Origin: Anagrus nilaparvatae
Lineage: Eukaryota > Arthropoda > Insecta > Hymenoptera > Mymaridae
Direction: 5' to 3'
Length of the DNA: 64,000 nucleotides
Assembly (NCBI GenBank): GCA_022575985.1
Contig: JAKSXM010000278.1
Span: 248,001-312,000 of the forward strand
Shown: in pieces, positions 55,060 through 63,857 of the stretch
Layout: each line of letters opens with the position of its first letter
Position numbering within the stretch: position 1 is the stretch's first letter
Position numbers and translations under genes: made by a program
The notes under the pieces: model-generated
What the model saw: the letters and a program-made list of their open reading frames with translations, nothing else
The model's database searches: none
Told to the model about the DNA's origin: nothing

Positions 55060-56100
55060 TCATAAAATAAGCCTGTGTCCCTGGACAAAGGGCCCTTAGT
55101 TGGTTAAGAGTACCCTTCAGAGTATTATTGAAGGATTTACATTAGTCACTGACAGAGAATATCTATCAGCTTCCAGCGTCCATCCAGTAATAATAGTCCT
55201 ACAGATCGGGGGGTTTTCACCACCATGTCTGATGGCATCACATACGATTATTAATCCGGCATATAACAGACTTCGATTGAGAGGCGGTGACGCGAGGGAA
55301 CACCAATCCTCAATCTAACAGGTGAAGTGTTTTCACTTTCATGTTTGCTACCATTCCACAATGTTTTACACCTGTCATGGAACAGGTAAGGCATCTACCA
55401 GTGAAATCATGAGGGCTGATGTCAGATTTTACTCTGGAACCAGACGATATTGATTCCATAGATAGATCCCCTACAGATTGAAGGATTGCTCCTCCTTGTC
55501 TGACAATGCCACTTCTTAATAACCCAATAACTCCTCACCTTCATACATTACTAAACCAGAAAATACAACCTGCAGTCATGATTTAGCGGGACTTGCGAAT
55601 ACCTTTAATCAGCTACGCCGCTGTGCTCGAGGTAGAATTCTCCCAAGCTAAGAGCCAATATGTAAGGTCTAAGGCAACCCTGTATGTGGCTTAAATCGCT
55701 CTTAGGTTGGAAAGAACCTTGAAGCCCTTTTAATGTGCCTCTTCCTCAAGGATAGTTTTAGGATAGCAGTCTGCGGCTGCATGCTTGTCAAGAATGCTCG
55801 AGGGAAAGGCAAGGCATAAAACCCGGTTTATAGGGCAGCCTCAGTTATTCCAGAACCATTTATAGACTAACTATGAGCAATCTGCGGCATTCCTAACATG
55901 GGGACACATGGGACAAAGCATAGAGCATGTCCCCGGAGAAATGCAATGCATGAGACCCGATTTATAGGACAGCCTCAGTTGTTCCAGAGAGCTACATCCT
56001 ATATCCTTGATTCTAGTTCTACCTTGAAAAAAAGGCAGCCAGGACCACCCTCCTTCTTCCTTAGCCTTATGAGGCTCCGGGCTTGGGACAGGTACAGCGG
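55060..56100 (-). other. Probable LINE-3 5' UTR with internal repeat
   Basis: Moderate-GC DNA without a gene. Two related blocks, near 55800-55860 (ggcataaaacccggtttata, gggcagcctcagttattcca) and 55920-55995 (tgcatgagacccgatttata, ggacagcctcagttgttcca), form an imperfect duplication about 130 bp apart. Repeated subunits are common in promoters of LINE 5' UTRs. Confidence 0.5.
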
Positions 56101-56265
56101 AGTTACATCTGCATTCTTTAATATTTATATATTTAACTTATTCCTGCTTACGTTAGCTCGTATATAAGTATTAAAATACCTGGGGCACTCAATATCCCTA
56201 GGATAAAACTTATTTATATTTATTATTTATTATGTATCCCGATTAAAACCTCAGGATACGTAACA
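56101..56265 (-). repeat. LTR-like repeat, copy 3, internally deleted
   Basis: Minus strand starts tgttacgtatcctgaggttt (56265) and follows copy 2 to 'atacttatata'. It then jumps to the last part of the repeat (cgagctaacgtaagcaggaa, then 'taagttaaatatataaatattaaagaatgc'). About 0.65 kb of the middle is missing. Confidence 0.75.
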
Positions 56266-56386
56266 ACGTCTCCCATTTAAAATACACGGAAAAAGTCATT
56301 TTGTAGCGATTTTTCTGATTTTGCTTCACAATTTTAGTTTGACTAAGCACCAAAGCAATCAGAAAATTTTTTTAACATTCATTTTA

Positions 56387-57218
56387 TATATATTACGAGG
56401 GGGCTCCGCCCACTGCGCGCTTCGCGAACCACCCCCCTAGAGTGATTAAGGTATTGTGAAGATGGTTCCATATTGGCCTGAAAGGTGTATTTTGTTCATT
56501 TTCACAAAATGGTTCAAATAATTCATTTGACAGTGGTTGAAGTGTGGGCAACCTTTGGGCCATTCTGACACTTTTAGGCCAATCTGACACTTTCGGGCCA
56601 CACAATTTGGTACTTTTGGGCCAATCTGACACTTTTGGGCCACACAACTTGGTACTTTCGGGCCAGTATGACAATTTTGGGCCAATATGTCACTTTTGGG
56701 GCACGCAATGTGATACTTTTGGGCCACGCAATATGGTACTTTTGGGCCAGTCTGACACCTTTGGGCCAATCTGACACTTTTGGGCGACATAATTTGGTAC
56801 TTTTGGGCCAGTCTGACACTTTTGGGCAAATATGACACTTTTGGGGCACGCAATATGATACTTTTGGGCCACGCAACATGGTACTTTTGGGCCAGACTGA
56901 CACTTTTGGGCCAATAAGACACTTTTGGGGCACGCAGTATAATACTTTTGGGCCAGTTTGACACTTTTGGGCCACTCTGACATTTTCGGGCCATTCTGTA
57001 ACATGTGTAGCATTTTGTCATTTTTGGGACAAATTGAAACTTTTGGGCCACGTAATATGGCACTATTGGGCCACGCAACATGGTACTTATGAGCCAAACT
57101 ACAATTTTGGGCCATTTTGCCACTTTTGGACTATATAGCGACTATCGCCATACGTCAATCACTCTACGGGGGTTGGTGCGCAAAGCGCTCAGGGGGCGGA
57201 GCTAGTATATATATATAT
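56387..57218. mobile_element. TIR element filled with a minisatellite
   Basis: The left end (tatatatattacgagggggc, then tccgcccactgcgcgcttcg, then cgaaccacccccctagagtg) mirrors the right end (cactctacgggggttggtgc, gcaaagcgctcagggggcgg, agctagtatatata). Termini are about 58 bp, GC-rich and inverted, with a few mismatches. The interior is mostly tandem 21-bp units. No transposase. Class unknown. Confidence 0.75.
56535..57130. repeat. 21-bp minisatellite
   Basis: Units of about 20-22 bp, alternating gggccaatctgacacttttg and gggccacgcaatatggtact, repeat some 27 times. Overlapping open frames of 93-225 residues on the minus strand arise from the unit length and show only the repeated peptide, so I do not call them genes. 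Confidence 0.92.
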
Positions 57219-57497
57219 ATATGTATATATAGGCTGCGCCCCCCTGGACCCCTACAGCTTTCTTTTTCCAAAAATATGTTGTTTTAGGTAACTCAATAGT
57301 AGTATAAAAAAGAGGAACCCAGGCCAACGGTAAAAAACGATGATTGTAAAAAAGGGGGGAGGTGGATAGGGTAGTTGAAGAGGGTGGTTGAAGTGGGTGT
57401 TTTTTATGAAGGGTGTAGTTGAAGTGGGTGGTTGATGTGGAAATATGTAGTGTGTAGAATAAAAAATGCTAAAAAATAGAAAAAATAGAAAAATATA
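57219..57497. other. Spacer, GC-rich then G-rich
   Basis: Starts ggctgcgcccccctggaccc, similar in style to the TIR ends before it, and then has short GT/GGTTGAAGTGGG repeats (57370-57440). No gene. Confidence 0.4.
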
Positions 57498-57503
57498 TTT
57501 ATT
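57498..57503 (-). promoter_or_regulatory. Polyadenylation signal AATAAA
   Basis: AATAAA on the minus strand five bases after the stop codon of the candidate gene, unusually close but well placed. Confidence 0.5.
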
Positions 57504-57507
57504 GAAA

Positions 57508-57996
57508 TTATACTAGCTGAATATTATCAGAATGGAATCTGGCGTAATAAATTTTACGGTAACAATTATATTTTTTACAAAAGAAAAATATGAAAAAAGA
57601 AATAAATATAATAAAAAAACAAGATAGAATAATAAAAATAAAAAAAGTGTAATCTTCGCATTCACAAATATTATTTTGAATGGCTTCGTAGCTGTTGACC
57701 TTGACAATGGTGGTAGTGGTTTTAATGGGGATCATTGTAGTTGAGGTGCTAAATAATTTTTTAATATGAAATTCAGTGCTGGAGGTATCCTGGCATTCGT
57801 AATCCTTGCACAGATTGGAGATGCACTGGAAGTTATGAAGACACCTCTCCTCAAAATCTGAAAAAAATTTAAGAGAAAAAAATAAAAAAATTTTACATTA
57901 GATATAATTTTTGAAATAAAAAAAATCGTAAAAATACCTTTTTTTGACGCAAATTTCATAGGACAGGTATTCGTCACTGTCACAATTTGAATCCAT
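57508..57996 (-). CDS. Candidate spliced gene: cysteine-rich single-pass membrane protein
   Basis: Exon 2 is 57857-57508 (minus). It follows a T-rich tract ending cag, encodes about 115 residues and ends TAA. An AATAAA signal lies five bases later (57503-57498). It has C-x5-C-x4-C-x4-C (RCLHNFQCISNLCKDYECQ), a Thr-rich stretch, ICEC, a hydrophobic segment (FFIFIILSCFFIIFISFFIF) and a 20-residue basic tail: a small type of membrane protein. C and G at third codon positions contrast with the AT-rich surroundings. The intron would be 57937-57858 (80 bp, GTATTT...TTTCAG). Exon 1 is uncertain. ATG at 57959 is in frame through the splice. ATG at 57996, which has a more protein-like acidic start, is one base out of frame at an A7 run, unless a downstream AG is used. 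Family not recognised. Confidence 0.6.
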
Positions 57997-58084
57997 TTTT
58001 TTTTAAATAAAAAATATGAAAAAATAAAGAGCACAATTTTTTTAAAAAAAAGCAAATTGCACGTTTTTGTTTGTAAAATGTAGT

Positions 58085-58415
58085 CTGCTAATATTTTCTT
58101 GAGATTTCATCGATGTCGCTACTAGCTGGATGAGATACGTAAATTTTACGCGTATTGAAAACGTATTGAATTAAAAAAAAATAGGAATATTATTTTAATA
58201 AATATTTTTTTACTATGAGAAATAATTAAATTATTTGATTTTTTTTTGCGGATAAATCATTAGATTTTATTTAAAAAGATTTTTTGTAGAATCTATTATA
58301 TGAGATTAAATATATATATATACATGTATATACATATACATGTATTTTACATTCTTGAAAATTTCGTTGGTGTCGCTACTTGCTGGATGAAATACACGTT
58401 TTTTAGATGCGTATT
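58085..58415. repeat. Duplicated block upstream of membrane-protein gene
   Basis: 58091-58160 and 58341-58415 share about 70 bases (tgtcgctactagctggatga and tgtcgctacttgctggatga, each within a longer match). They lie 0.1-0.4 kb upstream of the minus-strand gene, so they could be promoter repeats or exon-like copies. A (TA)n/(CATATA)n tract separates them. Confidence 0.6.
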
Positions 58416-58808
58416 AAATGAAGTCACAAATTCAAAAAATTGAATTGAAATGATTATAATTTCCAATTGTTTAAAATAAAAAATATTTAAATCAATTTTT
58501 TGATTATGAAAAATTATGAAAGTGAATTATAGTATAATAGGATTTATGAAAAAATAAGATAAACAGATTGAATGAAAAAAAAATTTTGTTGTTTTTTAAG
58601 CGACGCCCTCTCGTTAAGGAAGACTAGGCAGCTGCTTTTTTAAATTTTTATAGACGAATTTTTTATAGGAGCATTTTTTCCAAAAAAGTATGTTTAACCC
58701 CCGCCCTAAATTTTTTAAACCATACGTATGAATGTACAATGAGGATTAAATTTTATTTTTTGCGCGTAATGAGAATAATTTCATGTGTAATAAAATGTAA
58801 TGATCAAT
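58416..58808. other. AT-rich spacer
   Basis: No gene or repeat recognised. A somewhat richer patch (ttttttaagcgacgccctct) lies near 58593. Confidence 0.4.
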
Positions 58809-58980
58809 TAATTATTTTAAAATATAATATATTATTAATTCGTTCCTTTCATAAATTTAAATTAAAAGATATTAATATTGGTCAATATGGAACACAAAAA
58901 TAACAATATAATTATTGCTTTATATAAATTTGATGGAAAATTATTTGTCAGTCTTATTACTGACCTAAAAGAATTGAAAT

Positions 58981-59054
58981 GGTTTATTTCGGCTCTGTAT
59001 AGTAGTACGAGCCATCCTCAGTAAAGTATACTACTATACTTCTTTAGATAAACC
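58981..59054 (-). ncRNA. Hammerhead ribozyme motif, copy A
   Basis: Minus strand, 74 nt, open at stem III. 5' stem III GGTTTAT, cleavage residue C, stem I TAAAG...CTTTA, core CTGAGGA (fits CTGANGA), one unpaired T, stem II GGCTC...GAGCC, GAAA, then 3' stem III TAAACC. Stems I, II and III are fully paired. The loop of stem I contains GTATAGTAGTA and the loop of stem II contains TACTACTATAC, an 11-base complement. Cleavage would be after the C at 59047. The unpaired T between core and stem II departs from the consensus. Confidence 0.82.
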
Positions 59055-59593
59055 AAGATGTTAAACTTTTCATGATTCTCATTTATATACCATTAATATA
59101 TCATTTCTCTTTCGAGAGAAATTACAGTATATGTTCATCTGTGTTTAGGTAGTACAACACAATATATATACTTATATTTATGTATAGTTAGTCAAATAAC
59201 AGTTTAATTACTGAAAAAGTATAACTATTTTACTATACACAAAGTAGTATATATATATAATAGACAAACAAAACTGTAATTCATTCTTTTAATTTAAATT
59301 TATGAAAGGAACGAATTAATAAAATATTATATTTTAATTTTTTGGCATTGGGTCTAAAATATGCCAAGAATTACAGTTTTGTTTGTCTATTATATATATA
59401 CTACTTTGTGTATAGTAAAATAGTCATACTTTTTCAGTAATTAAACTGTTATTTGACTAACTATACATAAATATAAGTATATATATTGTGTTGTACTACC
59501 TAAACACAGATGAACATATACTGTAATTTCTCTCGAAAGAGAAATGATATACTAATGGTATATAAATGAGAATCATGAAAAGTTTAACATCTT

Positions 59594-59667
59594 GGTTTAT
59601 CTAAAGAAGTATAGTAGTATACTTTACTGAGGATGGCTGGTACTACTATACAGAGCCGAAATAAACC
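59594..59667 (+). ncRNA. Hammerhead ribozyme motif, copy B
   Basis: Plus strand counterpart of copy A. GGTTTAT-C-TAAAG...CTTTA-CTGAGGA-T-GGCT...AGCC-GAAA-TAAACC. It differs by one base at the top of stem II (GGCTG against GGCTC), which opens the last pair. Loop complementarity is kept. Predicted cleavage after 59601. Confidence 0.82.
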
Positions 59668-59789
59668 ATTTCAATTCTTTTAGGTCAGTAATAAGACTGA
59701 CAAATAATTTTCCATCAATTTTATATAAAGCAATAATTATATTGTTATTTTTGTGTTCCATATTGACCAATATTAATATCTTTTAATTA

Positions 59790-60131
59790 ATTATTTTTTA
59801 TAATATTTACGCAATTGCAAAAGAATTTGAATGATATATTTATTTATATTAAAAATTCATTAAGCTAATGTTATGTCGTTATCTTTATTAAAAAATTTAA
59901 AAATAGTTAATTTTATAAAAAATGCAAATTTTTATTTTTTTTATCATGTTAATGTGTTTACGAAAGAATTTCAAAATATGTTGTTTACATGTATAAAATA
60001 TCGCTCGCGTAATTAAATACTTTTACAAGATTATCAATCTATTTTGCAAATAATTTTTTTCAAAGTAGTTTTATAGAAATAATTACTTTCAATTTTATTT
60101 AAAAGTTAAAGGGTTTTTTTGATATAAATAT
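59790..60131. other. AT-rich DNA upstream of secreted-protein gene
   Basis: No gene recognised. Probably contains the promoter of the following gene, but I cannot point to a definite TATA box among the many AT runs ('gatataaatata' at 60120 is one candidate). Confidence 0.35.
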
Positions 60132-60594
60132 ATGGAACGTTTTTGAAAAAAAATTAGTCGTCGTTTATTTTTATCGAAAAAAGATATTTTTTAAATTCTT
60201 AATTTTGATCATTTTTTGCGCGTTCTTCATATGTGGGAGTGAGGTAAAAAATTCAATAAGGTGTAAAATTGATTCGGATTGTTCACATGAGGAGAAATGT
60301 TTTAAATTTATTCACCTCAACAAAGGCATCTGTATTAAAAAAGCAAGTACGTAATTTTTTACAGTTTAATAATTTTAAGTCTGTATTAAAAAAGCAAGTA
60401 CGTAATTTTTTACAGTTTAATAATTTTAAGATGATTTAAAAAAAATTTTTTTTGATTCAGAATTGGGAAAAATTTGTTATTTCAACCTTGATGAAAGCAC
60501 TTGCAATAAGGGGTTAGAATGTTCGAATCCTGTTTGCAAGATAAAGGAGACGGAAGAGGATTTGTATAAGAGTTCATTCAATTATCGTATCTAA
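60132..60594 (+). CDS. Candidate spliced gene: secreted eight-cysteine protein
   Basis: Exon A (open from at least 60181 to 60346) has a signal-peptide-like stretch (FFKFLILIIFCAFFICGSEV) followed by RCKIDSDCSHEEKCFKFIHL and a fourth Cys. The donor GTACGT lies at 60347. The intron is 60347-60460 (114 bp), ending tttgattcag. Exon B (60461-60594) continues in phase with CYFNLDESTCNKGLECSNPV, one more Cys and a short acidic tail to TAA. The eight Cys (C-x5-C-x5-C-x10-C, then C-x8-C-x5-C-x4-C) recall EB-like or other small disulphide-rich insect secreted modules. That is a resemblance, not a family call. The signal-peptide frame has no ATG. The nearby ATG at 60132 is one base out of frame, separated by a T5 run at 60140-60144, so the start is unresolved: homopolymer error, upstream exon, or decay. 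Confidence 0.68.
60329..60430 (+). repeat. 51-bp tandem duplication over the splice donor
   Basis: Units 60329-60379 and 60380-60430 are identical. Each contains the last 17 exon bases, the GTACGT donor and tttttacag. Only the first donor keeps the reading frame, because the second would run into an in-frame TAA. Confidence 0.92.
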
Positions 60595-60599
60595 TTTAC

Positions 60600-61640
60600 T
60601 AGTATCGTTATTGTAAAAAATTTTTTTTACTAGTAAATTAAATCCAATAACCGTTACATTTTTTATATGTATAAAAAAATATTTATTGAATCATTTTTAG
60701 CATTAATTAAATAAAAAAAGCGTACAAAAAATTATAACATAATCGCACTAGATTGATATGAAAATTACAATTTTTTATTAGTAAAAAAAAGGGTGCGATA
60801 TTTTTTTAAAAATTATAAGCATAAAAAATTAATATGAAAGCATTAGAAAAAATATTTTTTCAATTTCCGACTAACCAATTTACCTAGGAAAAAAATAATC
60901 ATTATAAAAAATGGAAAAAATTGAGACTTGTCCTAGTTAAATCTAGTTGCTCGGTATATTGAAAAAATTATATAAGAGTGTACATTATTTTTTGTTTTTA
61001 AAAATTATCTCCTAATGAGTTGTCTAATATTTAGCAGAAACGTAAGAAAAATCATAATTAGGATATCTATCTCCAAAATGATAAGTGAATTTATAATTGA
61101 AAAAAATTTAGGGGGTGCTTTTGTGTAAATAAAAAAATGTACTCACCAACACCCTGTCGCTATGTATGCGAATAGATAAGACTGAAATTGTACATTTATA
61201 CGCATTTTTAAAATAAACTTGAACTTTTTTGTTGAAATTAACCTTTTCTTTCGAAAAGAAATGAGGAAACTGAGATGAATATCTCTCTTAATGAAAAAAT
61301 GATATACATGTAACGAGCCTACCTGTAATAGCCTCTTTAATTATTAGTGTGACCTTCAGTTTAAGATAGCTAAATAAAAGTAGACACGTATTGTAAAGAT
61401 AAAGTAATGTAATGTAATGTATAGTTTCTTAGAGATAAGTCTTTAGTAGTAATTTCAACATGTAGAGAAACAGACCTAATTGTCGTTTCTCTCTTTAGGT
61501 AATGTACAATAATTATTCAATGTAAAATATTAAATTAATTAATTGTTAAATAATAAATCTCTCTTTAGAGCAACACAATGGTCGTTATTGTTAAAATACA
61601 CTACTCAAAATATAGACACATTATAAAACGACAATTTTGT
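60600..61640. other. AT-rich DNA, 3' flank of secreted-protein gene
   Basis: AATAAA near 60706 may serve the upstream gene. A minus-strand GTGAGT donor-like site near 61143 follows a 20-codon ATG frame, but I could not find a convincing partner exon. (TAATG)n-type repeats lie near 61400. Nothing else. Confidence 0.35.
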
Positions 61641-61776
61641 CAGCAAAAAAAAAAAAGAAAGATGGAAGACCATACAAATGCTTATCAGAAAATAAAGAAG
61701 AAATTGAAACAATCATCAGTCCTTTCGCAGCTTCAGTGAAATTCAAAGATATTATGAAACTCCAATTTTTATTTGG
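61640..61776 (+). other. Possible exon-like open stretch
   Basis: The plus frame reads DGRPYKCLSENKEEIETIIS, then PFAASVKFKDIMKLQF, with ordinary amino-acid composition quite unlike the flanking AT-rich noise. It is followed by G|GTAAATAC, a possible donor at 61774, and preceded by ttttgtcag. An A12 run before it makes the frame uncertain. I do not recognise the protein. It may be an exon or a transposon scrap. Confidence 0.35.
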
Positions 61777-61779
61777 TAA

Positions 61780-63685
61780 ATACAGAATAGAAAAAAAAAT
61801 AATATATTAAAAAATTAAAAATAGAGTTAATAAAGTAAAATTTTGACAGAGCTAAAAATGCTTAAACAAATTCACAATAAAACTAAGATAAATTTGATTA
61901 ACAAAAAAAAAAAATATATAAAAAATTGAAAATACAAATAAAAATATGATAGATTCAAAAGTACATATAAAAATGAATTAAAATAATAGAAATTTGATGA
62001 ATTCCAAAATATTTGAAATTAGAAATAGAAATAATATAAACTACAAAAAAAAGAAAAAAAACATGAAAGTTGAATTTAAATTTTTTAAAATAAGTTTTAT
62101 ACTTAAATAATTTATAAAAAAATATACAGGAATAAAAAAAAAAGAAATAATAAAAATTTTGTAAAGAGATAGATAAGATATAATAAAATTAAAAATATAT
62201 AAAATTAAAGTTAATAAATGTAATAAAATTTGCTTAATACAAAAAAAAAATTAGAGTCAATAAAATTTTTTAATAAATTCAAAAATTCAATAGCATAAAA
62301 AGAAATATATATTTATAAATATAAATATATAAATGAATAAAATAAAAAAATAAACAAATTATAATAATAATAAATCAGTATAAATCCACAAATTTTATAG
62401 ATTAAAATTAGAATTTATAAAAGTTTTATAAATTAGAAATAGAAAAATACATATATAAAATTAAAATGTAGTACAAATATAAATACTTCAAGGTTAATAA
62501 CAAAAATTAAAAAAATAGAAAAAATGCAAATTTTGTATAGTATAGATGACGTTATAGTCTTTATTTGAGATAATACAGATAAGAATATCAGTCATTAATT
62601 TCAAAAATTGAAACATTAAAAATTTCATAAAATGAATATATACCATTTTTTATAAGACAGATAAGATATACAGTTATAAATTTCAAAAAAAAAAAAAATA
62701 AAAAAATATATATATATATATCAAAAAACGAGAAAGAAAATTTTAAAATAGAATTAATGGGAATTCGATAAATTCAAAAATGTTTAACAATAATCAGAAT
62801 AGAATAAATAGAACTTGGTTAATTAAAAAGATAAAAGGAATGTAAATTTTGAGTGAAAAAAATTAAATCTAGAAACAATAAAAATTTGATAAATAATAAA
62901 TATTAGATGTTCAAAACAGAAATAATATACATATTTGGTAAAGAGAATGTTATCATTTTTAAGACAAGCTAGATAAAGATGTACATTAAATATAAACATT
63001 AAAAAAAAAAAATAGAAACAATAAAAGTTTTATAGAATCAAAAACACTAAAAAAAAAAAAAAAAAATAATAATATATAGATTAAAAGAAATTTGAAACAT
63101 TCAAATATGTTGTTATAAGTTCAGAATAGATTAATATACGTGATTGAAAAAAAAACGAAAAAAAAATAATCATAAGAATCGAAGAAAATTAATAAAAATT
63201 TAAAAGATTCAAATATTTAAAAAAAAAAGCAGAGTTAATGAATAAAAATACAAGCTATTATAAAAAATATAAAAACTGAAAATCTAAATAAAAATTTAAT
63301 ATAATTTCAAAAACATAAATTTTTTTTAAATAGAATTAATAAAAAAATATGATGAATTGAAAAAAATATATACAATATAGAAATAATGGTATAATAATAG
63401 AAATTTGATAAAAAAAAGAAGAATGAAAATAGAAACTATAAAAATTGTATAAATTCAAAAATCTAAGAAAAATTAAATAATAAAAGAAAAAAATAAATAA
63501 TACAAATTTTGTGAAGAAAATGTTAAACGCTTTGATATAAATAAATAATTTGAAATAATTAAATAAATAGAAAAATATTACAAATCTGATAAAAATAAAA
63601 AGAAAAGAAAAAATTAAGATAATAATATTAATAGAAATTTCATCACAAAAAAAAAAAATAAATAAATATGATTTTTTAATAAATT
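61780..63685 (+). repeat. A-rich degenerate repeat tract
   Basis: Nearly 2 kb in which A greatly exceeds T on the plus strand. Phrases such as 'aaatttgataaattcaaaaa', 'aatagaattaataaa' and 'ataaaaattttataaa' recur irregularly. No gene. Confidence 0.65.
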
Positions 63686-63689
63686 AGAA

Positions 63690-63855
63690 AATTTTTATGG
63701 CCTCTGAACTAATTTTAGTTAAGCCTCATTGAAAATTGACCTCTGAACTCAAAACGAGTTAAGTCAAATAATTTTTATGGCCTTTGAACTCATTGAGTTA
63801 AGCCTACTTTGGAAATAGACCGCTTAACTCAGAACGAGTTAAGTCAAATATTTAC
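63690..63855 (+). repeat. Tandem repeat, about 80-bp unit
   Basis: 'ttatggcctctgaact' to 'cgagttaagtcaaata' (63698-63772) is followed by a second unit at about 63777-63850 with several substitutions. Each contains gttaagcct and gaactcaaaacgagttaagt-type wording. Confidence 0.85.
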
Positions 63856-63857
63856 AA

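Larger units (their letters stand above)
53538..56100 (-). mobile_element. LINE-3, 5' part of another R1-like LINE
   Basis: Minus strand: about 1 kb of probable 5' UTR (56.10-55.06 kb) and ORF1 (55056-53560). The break near 53560 removes the rest of ORF1 and all of ORF2. Losing the 3' end is unusual because LINE truncation normally removes the 5' end. Its upstream end abuts an LTR fragment at 56101. GC content is higher than the flanks. Confidence 0.8.
58809..59790. mobile_element. PLE-type palindrome with two hammerheads
   Basis: Arms 58861-59282 and 59369-59789 are reverse complements with only a few differences over about 420 bp. A second inverted pair (58809-58869 and 59284-59338, 'cgttcctttcataaatttaa' and its complement) brackets the left arm. 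Each arm carries one hammerhead motif and ends 'ggtcaatatggaac', the same end as the unit at 28.94 kb. I infer two inverted pseudo-LTR units of a Penelope-like or non-autonomous relative. No coding part is present. Confidence 0.85.

Noticed and set aside
56393..57123. Several overlapping minus-strand frames of 93-225 residues
   Set aside because: They come from a 21-bp tandem repeat, which stays open in several frames at once. No domain or start context.
57219..58100. Possible endogenous bracovirus segment (intron-bearing Cys-rich gene, agcttt motif nearby)
   Set aside because: The short motif is expected by chance, and no recognised bracovirus family or paired excision junctions are visible.
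61085..61215. Minus-strand exon ending GTGAGT near 61143
   Set aside because: A 20-codon frame with a good donor but no acceptable partner exon within 300 bp.
61395..61425. Possible telomeric-type repeat (taatg units)
   Set aside because: Only three or four units and not TTAGG. A simple microsatellite.
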